Below, piece after piece: positions 6,830-12,653 of a stretch of 14,836 nucleotides of DNA. Source of the stretch: VGNY01 sp964549635 (GTDB lineage: Bacteria > Chloroflexota > Dehalococcoidia > GIF9 > UBA5629). Positions within the stretch are counted from its first letter, which is position 1, and every line of letters starts with the position of its first letter. The notes below the pieces were generated by a model. That model was not told the DNA's origin. It worked only from the letters and a program-made list of their open reading frames with translations, and made no database searches. The DNA is taken from assembly GCA_964549635.1 (NCBI GenBank), contig CAZJVJ010000019.1:1-14836 (forward strand), given 5' to 3'. Position numbers and translations under genes: made by a program.

Positions 6830-8104
6830 ATGAAACTTGCGTTTAGTGAACTTGAACACAAGGGTGAGGCAGCCAAGGCAGCGTCAAGGAAGCTCGCGTT
6901 CCTGCCTACTGAAGTTAAAAATAGGGCCCTGCTTAGCATTGCCGATTTTTTAGTAGCCCGGCAAGATGAAGTCCTGTCAGCGAACAAACTTGACTATAAA
7001 GACGCTGAAGCATCAGGTATGAGCACAGCTATGCTAGACCGACTCATGCTATCACCAGGTCGCCTTGAAGCTATAGCCCATGATGTAAGAACTGTAGCTG
7101 CGTTGCCTGACCCTATTGGTGAGGTCATCGAAGAACGCGTATTACCTAACGGCCTACGACTGAGTAAAAAGCGCGTGCCGCTCGGGGTTATTGCAGCTAT
7201 TTACGAGAGTCGCCCGAACGTCACCGTCGACATTTCGGTTCTGTGCCTCAAATCGGGTAATGCCGTCATACTCCGAGGCGGCAAGGAAGCACTACGCTCA
7301 AACCTGGCACTAGCCAAAATCGTCCAAGAAGCCGCTTACAAAGCTGGTGTGCCGCAAGGGGCCGTCCAAATAATAGAATCTACAGATAGAGCAATCGTCG
7401 ACCGCATGCTAAAGATGAAAGACATAATTGACCTTCTCATTCCCCGAGGTGGTGCTGGCCTGATAAAGTCGGTTGCTAAAAAAGCTACAATGCCAGTGGT
7501 CACCGGTGGTATCGGCGTGTGCCATACATATGTGGACAAGTATGCTGACCTGAACAAAGCTGTAGCTATCGCCTACAATGCCAAGGTACAACGACCAACC
7601 GTATGCAACGCTCTGGACACACTGCTGGTCCATGCTGAAATCGCTCAACGATACCTGCCACTGATTGCCCAGGAATGGTCAAAGGCAGGCGTGGAAATGC
7701 ATTGCGATAAGCGCGCTCTTGCCATCCTTAAGCCAATTCCCGGACTCAAACTTGTTCCGGCAAGAGCTAGGGACTGGGGCAAGGAATTCCTGGCATTGAT
7801 TGCAGCAATCAAGGTGGTTGACTCACTGGATGAAGCATTAGCACATATCGAGCGCTATGGATCAGGGCATTCTGAAGCTATTGTTACCGAAGATAAGTCA
7901 GTGGCTACGCGATTCCTCGATGAGGTGGATGCCGCCTGCGTCTATGCTAACGCTAGCACTCGCTTCACTGATGGCGGTCAGTTCGGAATGGGAGCTGAGA
8001 TAGGTATAAGCACACAAAAATTCCACGCCCGCGGTCCAATGGCCCTCAGAGAGCTGACCAGCTACAAATGGATTATCATAGGCGATGGGCACGTCCGTAC
8101 TTAA
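6830..8104 (+). CDS. proA: Gamma-glutamyl phosphate reductase (glutamate-5-semialdehyde dehydrogenase)
   Basis: A 424-residue NADPH-dependent aldehyde dehydrogenase-fold enzyme that reduces glutamyl-5-phosphate to glutamate semialdehyde, the second step of proline synthesis. Visible landmarks are VPLGVIAAIYESRPNVTVD (116-134), LKSGNAVILRGGKEA (140-154), the LIPRGG motif (203-208), VVTGGIGVCHTYVD (223-236), the catalytic Cys259 in RPTVCNALDTLLVH, ERYGSGHSEAIVT (341-353), and the C-terminal FGMGAEIGISTQKFHARGPM (385-404). Length is the family norm and no key residue is missing. It is the second gene of the proBA operon and has a strong ribosome binding site. No proC is present in the window. 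It is convergent with rph, with a 136 bp gap. Confidence 0.97.
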   Translation: MKLAFSELEHKGEAAKAASRKLAFLPTEVKNRALLSIADFLVARQDEVLSANKLDYKDAEASGMSTAMLDRLMLSPGRLEAIAHDVRTVAALPDPIGEVIEERVLPNGLRLSKKRVPLGVIAAIYESRPNVTVDISVLCLKSGNAVILRGGKEALRSNLALAKIVQEAAYKAGVPQGAVQIIESTDRAIVDRMLKMKDIIDLLIPRGGAGLIKSVAKKATMPVVTGGIGVCHTYVDKYADLNKAVAIAYNAKVQRPTVCNALDTLLVHAEIAQRYLPLIAQEWSKAGVEMHCDKRALAILKPIPGLKLVPARARDWGKEFLALIAAIKVVDSLDEALAHIERYGSGHSEAIVTEDKSVATRFLDEVDAACVYANASTRFTDGGQFGMGAEIGISTQKFHARGPMALRELTSYKWIIIGDGHVRT

Positions 8105-8161
8105 AAAATAGCTCTGTCATTTTGCGTTGCTACACTGTGCGGATGTATTCTCCCTCTCTAT

Positions 8162-8216
8162 AACGAACATCAAAGCTTGTGGGCCATGAGTTTGTTCGCC
8201 CATAAGTTCGTTCACC
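8162..8216. repeat. Cluster of short GTTCGTT-type repeats between proA and rph
   Basis: Two 11-base near-direct copies, GTTTGTTCGCC (8190-8200) and GTTCGTTCACC (8206-8216), differ at two positions and are 16 bases apart start to start. AACGAAC at 8162-8168 is an exact inverse of GTTCGTT at 8206-8212. They lie in the convergent proA-rph gap. I see no hairpin followed by a T run, so this is not a standard intrinsic terminator. Confidence 0.3.
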
Positions 8217-8240
8217 GTCAGGCCAAATCGCTAAGATTAT

Positions 8241-8966
8241 CTACCTTAAAACTGCCAAAGCCGCCTTCTGAATTTCAAGTAGCTGCTTTATGCCTTTCTC
8301 AGCAATTGCCAACAGAATGTTAACAGTTTCCTTGGAGAAGGGCCTGCCTTCCGCTGTTCCCTGAATCTCTACAAACTCATTGCTGTCTGTCATAACCACA
8401 TTGAAATCAACTGCAGCTTGAAAATCTTCCTCATAACATAGGTCAAGAAGCACCTCTCTGCCTACAATGCCAACGCTGGTAGCAGCTACAGCGCCTTTTA
8501 CCGGAATCATTGGCAGTATCCCCTGCTTTTTCAGGTTATGAAATGCCTGGACCAGGGCAACATACCCACCGGTTATAGCTGCAGTCCGTGTCCCGCCATC
8601 AGCCTGCAATACATCGCAGTCAACAGTGAAAGTCCTCTCACCCAGAACAGCCAGGTCAGTCACAGCTCTCAAGCTTCGCCCAATAAGACGCTGAATTTCC
8701 TGATTCCTACCGGTTGTCCTATCGGGGAAAATATTGCGAGGAGTACGGGTGACTGTAGAACGTGGTAGCATGGCGTACTCAGCAGTCACCCATCCGGTAC
8801 CCGCACCTTTAAGAAAGGTAGGTACTCTTTCTTCAACACTCACCGCACAGAGCACTCTGGTGCGCCCCAGCTCTATTAAAGCTGAGCCCTCGGCAAATTC
8901 CTGGTAGCCTAATTTTATATGCACCGGGCGAAGTTCATCATTAGTACGACCATCTACCCTTTTCAT
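8241..8966 (-). CDS. rph: Ribonuclease PH
   Basis: A 241-residue phosphorolytic 3'-to-5' exoribonuclease that trims tRNA precursors and other RNAs, releasing nucleoside diphosphates, and normally acts as a hexameric ring in the cytoplasm. The protein opens with RVDGRTNDELRPV (3-15). It then shows VSVEERVP (42-49), GTGWVTAEYAMLPRST (56-71), the phosphate-site region GRNQEIQRLIGRSLR (86-100), DVLQADGGTRTAAITG (118-133), LDLCYEED (174-181) with the metal-site Asp181, and the FVEIQGTAEG motif (198-207). I start at ATG8966 because AAGG lies six bases upstream; a GTG two codons earlier (8972) is the alternative and overlaps that site. It is monocistronic and convergent with proA. Family length and motifs are complete. 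Confidence 0.96.
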   Translation of the reverse strand: MKRVDGRTNDELRPVHIKLGYQEFAEGSALIELGRTRVLCAVSVEERVPTFLKGAGTGWVTAEYAMLPRSTVTRTPRNIFPDRTTGRNQEIQRLIGRSLRAVTDLAVLGERTFTVDCDVLQADGGTRTAAITGGYVALVQAFHNLKKQGILPMIPVKGAVAATSVGIVGREVLLDLCYEEDFQAAVDFNVVMTDSNEFVEIQGTAEGRPFSKETVNILLAIAEKGIKQLLEIQKAALAVLR

Positions 8967-8994
8967 TAACACCCTTGCCTTATTGTGTTATCAA

Positions 8995-9024
8995 AGTATA
9001 ACATTCATCTGAGTAGCAGAACAA
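8995..9024 (-). promoter_or_regulatory. Extended -10 promoter for rph
   Basis: The minus strand has TGT followed by TATACT (8995-9000), an extended -10 (TGn) form with five of six -10 matches. A weak TTGTTC -35 (9019-9024) lies 18 bases further upstream. The predicted leader is roughly 20 bases and includes the AAGG ribosome binding site. Confidence 0.5.
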
Positions 9025-9079
9025 TTGCCACCCCATCATCAACTACCTGTGAGAGACAAGGGGATAAGATGGGAACTAA

Positions 9080-9109
9080 TTGACCCAGGCGTACAACCGG
9101 TGATACCAT
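9080..9109 (+). promoter_or_regulatory. Candidate promoter for the TSUP permease gene
   Basis: TTGACC (9080-9085, five of six) and TACCAT (9104-9109, four of six) are 18 bases apart. The -10 box ends four bases before ATG9114 and seven bases before ATG9117. If this promoter is used, the transcript would start at about the second ATG, again leaderless. A GGTGAT sequence (9099-9104) overlaps the -10 and could be a ribosome binding site for ATG9114 if transcription starts further upstream. Confidence 0.4.
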
Positions 9110-9113
9110 TCCA

Positions 9114-9983
9114 ATGATGGAACTGCCTGAAATAAACCTCTGGGCGCTGGGAGGCACAGGACTTATTGCCGGTATTCTGGGTTCATTGTTGGGAGTTGGC
9201 GGTGGTTTCTTCATTGTCCCAATACTTACTTTAGCGCTACATTTGCCAATAAAAGTAGCCATAGGCAGCAGTCTAATTACGATTGTCGCCACCTCCTGCA
9301 CAGCAGCCAGCATTTACACTGGAAACCGACTGACGAATATACGATTAGGTTTACTTTTGAAAACAACAACTATTCCGGGAGCTATAATCGGTGGTCTTAC
9401 TGCTGCTGTCATCGCCCCTTCAGTACTAACTATCCTTTTCGGGCTTATCCTTTTCTATACCGCCTATAGCATGATTGCAGGTCGATACATTCAATATGAA
9501 AACGTAAAATCACAGAATAATTTGTCTAAATCTGATATTACCAACAATTTATCTACTTCTTTGGCAGACTCCTATCACGACCACAACTTAGGCAGGGTTG
9601 TGACCTACAAAGTGGACCATTTACCCCATGGGCTGGGCACCAGTTTCTTCGCCGGTCTCATCTCAAGCCTACTCGGTGTGGGTGGCGGGATCGTCAATGT
9701 GCCTGTACTCAACCTCATTATGGGAGTGCCTATGAAGGCAGCAATTGCTACCAGCAGTTTTATCATAGCCGTCACAGCTACTGTTGGCGCCATTCTTTAC
9801 CACTATAACGGCTATATATACCCTTTCATAGTAGCCCCGTTGATTGCTGGTGCTGTTTTTGGAGCTAGATTTGGTGCTGAATTGACACAAAGAGTCAGAG
9901 GGCTATTACTTAGACGCATATTTGGTATATTTCTTTTTGTCACAGCTCTGCTAATGTTTCTTAGAGCAGCTAATATAATTTAG
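9114..9983 (+). CDS. TSUP-family membrane permease (TauE/SafE-type sulfite/anion exporter family)
   Basis: A 289-residue polytopic membrane protein of the TSUP family, whose members move small sulfur or organic anions such as sulfite or sulfoacetate across the cytoplasmic membrane. It shows the family's internal duplication: GLIAGILGSLLGVGGGFFIVP (16-36) and FFAGLISSLLGVGGGIVNVP (178-197), each followed by a P-x-K-x-A-I-(A/G)-(S/T)-S motif (45-53 and 206-214). About seven to eight hydrophobic helices flank a polar, histidine-containing linker (about 125-170). Length is typical. ATG9114 and ATG9117 are adjacent; promoter spacing would favour the second. The DUF1634 gene starts 24 bases after its stop, a familiar pairing for this family. 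The transported substrate cannot be assigned. Confidence 0.88.
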   Translation: MMELPEINLWALGGTGLIAGILGSLLGVGGGFFIVPILTLALHLPIKVAIGSSLITIVATSCTAASIYTGNRLTNIRLGLLLKTTTIPGAIIGGLTAAVIAPSVLTILFGLILFYTAYSMIAGRYIQYENVKSQNNLSKSDITNNLSTSLADSYHDHNLGRVVTYKVDHLPHGLGTSFFAGLISSLLGVGGGIVNVPVLNLIMGVPMKAAIATSSFIIAVTATVGAILYHYNGYIYPFIVAPLIAGAVFGARFGAELTQRVRGLLLRRIFGIFLFVTALLMFLRAANII

Positions 9984-10007
9984 AACCTGCCCAAAAATGA
10001 AATAACG

Positions 10008-10343
10008 ATGGAATGTAAAGACCCAAAAGAAAACCAGCTAAACGATTTGATTAGCCTCTTTTTCAAGGTGGGTGTATTAATTTCCTTAATCCTAGTTGTC
10101 GCTGGCCTTATTATCCTTATAGCCATATCTGGTAATAAAAGCATCTACCCATATGTCAGATTGGAGCAAATGCCAGCGGCTATTATCATTAGCATTGGAA
10201 TCTTATTTCTTTTGCTTACGCCCGCTATGCCGATCTTCCTCGCTATAGCAACTTTCTTGAGACAGAACAACAAATTTTACCTGGGCATCTCCATCATAGT
10301 CCTTTGCCTTCTCATTCTCACACTTGTCCTAGCACGGATCTAA
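10008..10343 (+). CDS. DUF1634-family small membrane protein
   Basis: A 111-residue protein with a short charged N-terminus (1-15) and three predicted membrane helices (about 16-41, 56-78 and 90-109), including a TPAMPIFLAI segment (71-80) between helix 2 and the cytoplasmic loop. Size, three-helix pattern and position just after a TSUP permease gene match the DUF1634 family, which often accompanies TauE/SafE permeases. Its biochemical role is not known; an accessory subunit of the permease is an inference from the neighbourhood. There is no clear Shine-Dalgarno site before ATG10008. It probably shares a transcript with the permease. The next gene's promoter begins two bases after its stop. 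Confidence 0.75.
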   Translation: MECKDPKENQLNDLISLFFKVGVLISLILVVAGLIILIAISGNKSIYPYVRLEQMPAAIIISIGILFLLLTPAMPIFLAIATFLRQNNKFYLGISIIVLCLLILTLVLARI

Positions 10344-10344
10344 A

Positions 10345-10373
10345 TTGACCGGCAAGAAAGCCTATGCTATGAT
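10345..10373 (+). promoter_or_regulatory. Near-consensus extended -10 promoter for the UDG-rnj-ftsK unit, predicted leaderless UDG
   Basis: TTGACC (10345-10350, five of six) and TATGAT (10368-10373, five of six) are exactly 17 bases apart, and the -10 carries the TGC extended element. Eight bases (10374-10381) separate the -10 from ATG10382, the same spacing as in the cca and proB promoters. No ribosome binding site precedes the gene. Confidence 0.7.
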
Positions 10374-10381
10374 TGCCTTAG

Positions 10382-10978
10382 ATGTCGGCACTAACTGACC
10401 TTTATGCTGAAATCGAACGCTGCCAAGACTGCGAATTAGGAAAACTCCGCACCAGAGCAGTACCTGGCGAAGGGCCAGAACAAACGGAAATCCTTTTCAT
10501 CGGTGAAGCACCTGGATGGCATGAAGACCAGCAAGGACGCCCCTTTGTTGGTCCAGCAGGAAAATATTTAGATGAGCTACTGGCCACCATTGGGCTAAAA
10601 CGCGAACAGGTCTATATTGCTAACATCATAAAATGCCGCCCCCCAGCGAACCGAGATCCATTGCCAGGAGAAATTCAGGCTTGCAGCAAATGGCTTGACC
10701 GCCAGATAGAGTTGTTACGTCCCAAAATGATTATCACTTTGGGGCGCTACTCCATGGCGAAATACTTTCCTAACCAGAGCATCAGCCAAGTTCACGGTAA
10801 GGCAAAAAAGCAAGGCAACATCATTTATTATGCCATGTACCACCCGGCAGCAGCGCTTCATCAAGGGAGCCTACGTAAGGTAATCGAAACTGATATACTC
10901 AAGATCCCCAAGATTTTGGCTCAAGCTGATAAGCTACTAGAAACTGAGGCTGAGCCTCAGCAGCTAAGTTTATTCTAG
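10382..10978 (+). CDS. Family 4 uracil-DNA glycosylase (4Fe-4S), with a C-terminal beta-clamp-like motif
   Basis: A 198-residue base-excision repair enzyme that removes uracil from DNA. Family 4 features are present: the cluster-binding cysteines Cys14 and Cys17 (CQDC), Cys85 (KCRPP) and Cys101, the catalytic-site motif GEAPGWHEDQQGRPFVG (41-57), NIIKCRPPANRDP (81-93) and the HPAAAL motif (154-159). After the fold ends (about 180) a short acidic tail leads to the last five residues, QLSLF (194-198). This matches the QL(S/D)LF consensus for binding the bacterial DNA polymerase sliding clamp and suggests recruitment to replication or repair sites. The start is the ATG eight bases after an extended -10; there is no Shine-Dalgarno site. 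rnj begins nine bases after the stop, so the two are probably cotranscribed. The glycosylase call is firm; the clamp interaction is inferred. Confidence 0.95.
   Translation: MSALTDLYAEIERCQDCELGKLRTRAVPGEGPEQTEILFIGEAPGWHEDQQGRPFVGPAGKYLDELLATIGLKREQVYIANIIKCRPPANRDPLPGEIQACSKWLDRQIELLRPKMIITLGRYSMAKYFPNQSISQVHGKAKKQGNIIYYAMYHPAAALHQGSLRKVIETDILKIPKILAQADKLLETEAEPQQLSLF
10944..10960 (+). repeat. Perfect 7-bp hairpin in the 3' end of the UDG gene, just upstream of rnj
   Basis: CTGAGGC (10944-10950), loop TGA, GCCTCAG (10954-10960). It lies inside the UDG coding region, 27 bases before the GTG of rnj. No T run follows directly, so it is not a standard terminator. In mRNA it could slow translation or serve as an RNA processing or regulatory element for rnj; chance is also possible, since it encodes an ordinary acidic tail. 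Confidence 0.45.
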
Positions 10979-10987
10979 ATAATTGAC

Positions 10988-12646
10988 GTGGCTAGACAGA
11001 AACTCAGAATAATCCCCCTTGGCGGACTGGGTGAAATTGGCAAAAACATGATTGCCCTTGAATTTGCCAATGACATTATCATCATAGACGCCGGTCTCAT
11101 GTTTCCCCAAGAAGATATGCTGGGGGTAGATTTAGTAATTCCTAATATCAGCTACTTGCTAGAAAGACGGCAAAAGCTGCGTGGCATAATCATTACACAT
11201 GGGCACGAAGACCATGTTGGTGCTTTGCCACACATATTGCCACAACTCGATTTGCCAGTATATTGTGCGAAACTCACTAAAGGGCTTATCTCGGCGAAGC
11301 TAAAAGAATACCGCTGCTCGAAAAAAGCTAAGCTAAAGACAATTCATCCCGGGACCAAGTTCTCGCTGGGCACCTTTAAAATAGAACCTTTCTCTGTCTG
11401 CCACAGTATTCCTGACGCTTTAGGCTTTATCATCCATACACCAGTTGGCACAGTAGTTCACAGTGGCGATTTCAAAATAGACTACACACCGGTTGATGGC
11501 AAACCGACTGACCTAGCTAAGCTAGCTCAAATAGGAGATCAGGGGGTCCTGGTTCTGCTTGCTGACTCCACCTACGCTGAGCTTCCCGGATACACCCCTT
11601 CAGAAAGGGTGGTTGGGGAAACGCTAGAGCGTATTATAGCTGAGGCTCCAGGAAGAGTAATTATCACCACCTTTTCCTCGTTAGTTTCACGTATTCAGCA
11701 GGTGATTGACGCTGCTGCCAAACATCAACGGCACGTCTTCATCATTGGCCGCAGCATGAGAGATTCGGTCCGAATAGCCTCCGAACTGGGTTATTTAAAC
11801 TCTCCACCAGGGGTGCTTCGCCGACTCGACGAATTGCACCGTTTCCCTCACAACAAAATTGTCCTCCTGACTACTGGAAGCCAGGGGGAGCCAACTTCAG
11901 CTCTGGTGCGAATCGCTAACCGGGACAATAGTCAGATACGTATTATCCCGGGTGATACTGTGGTAATGTCAGCCACACCAGTACCCGGCAACGAAGCACT
12001 GGTTAACCGGACAGTCGATGCTCTTTTTCGGCAAGGAGCTCAGGTAATTTATGAGAAACTGGCCCAGGTACACGTTCATGGCCATGGCAGCCAGGAGGAA
12101 TTGAAACTCTTAATCAGCCTGGTTAAACCGAAATTCTTTGTACCAATTCATGGTGAATACCGTCACCTGAGTCTGCATGCCAGATTAGCCAGAACCTTAG
12201 GTATACCAGAAACAAACATCTTTGTTGTGGAAAATGGAGCAATACTTGAGCTCGACCAGGACAGAGGCAAGATAGTGAGCAGACTTCCAGCAGGCAACGT
12301 TTACGTAGATGGTCTAGTTATGGGCGACCTGGCCAGCGTCGTCCTCCGAGACCGCAAACTATTATCCAGAGACGGAATTGTAGTGGTAATTATCGCTATT
12401 GATAAAGAGAAGGGTAAAATTGTGGGGCGACCTGACATCGTATCGCGAGGTTTTGTGGATATGAAGGAAGGTGAGACCATACTGGAACAAGGACGAGACA
12501 TAGTGAAAGCTGCATTAGACCGTGGCGGTGGGCATCCCGTTGAATGGAGCTACATCAACGCCAAAGTCAAAGATGCTCTTGGCAAGTTTTTTTACGAGCA
12601 AACCAGACGCCGGCCAATGATCCTCACTACAACCGTAGAGGTATAA
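10988..12646 (+). CDS. rnj: Ribonuclease J (metallo-beta-lactamase/beta-CASP)
   Basis: A 552-residue endo- and 5'-to-3' exoribonuclease that matures rRNA and degrades mRNA in the cytoplasm. The metallo-beta-lactamase core opens with IIPLGGLGEIGKNM (8-21) and carries the zinc motif HGHEDHVGAL (71-80, with His71, His73, Asp75, His76), further ligands His139 and Asp161 (HSGDF), and His388 in PIHGEYRHL. The beta-CASP insert (about 210-355) includes TTGSQGEP (295-302) and MSATPVPGNE (327-336), and the HVHGHGSQEE motif is at 362-371. A C-terminal domain of about 100 residues completes the usual 550-residue length. The start is GTG10988, nine bases after the UDG stop, with no visible Shine-Dalgarno site. 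It is expected to be coupled to UDG, and ftsK follows after seven bases. Confidence 0.95.
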   Translation: MARQKLRIIPLGGLGEIGKNMIALEFANDIIIIDAGLMFPQEDMLGVDLVIPNISYLLERRQKLRGIIITHGHEDHVGALPHILPQLDLPVYCAKLTKGLISAKLKEYRCSKKAKLKTIHPGTKFSLGTFKIEPFSVCHSIPDALGFIIHTPVGTVVHSGDFKIDYTPVDGKPTDLAKLAQIGDQGVLVLLADSTYAELPGYTPSERVVGETLERIIAEAPGRVIITTFSSLVSRIQQVIDAAAKHQRHVFIIGRSMRDSVRIASELGYLNSPPGVLRRLDELHRFPHNKIVLLTTGSQGEPTSALVRIANRDNSQIRIIPGDTVVMSATPVPGNEALVNRTVDALFRQGAQVIYEKLAQVHVHGHGSQEELKLLISLVKPKFFVPIHGEYRHLSLHARLARTLGIPETNIFVVENGAILELDQDRGKIVSRLPAGNVYVDGLVMGDLASVVLRDRKLLSRDGIVVVIIAIDKEKGKIVGRPDIVSRGFVDMKEGETILEQGRDIVKAALDRGGGHPVEWSYINAKVKDALGKFFYEQTRRRPMILTTTVEV

Positions 12647-12653
12647 ACACCCT

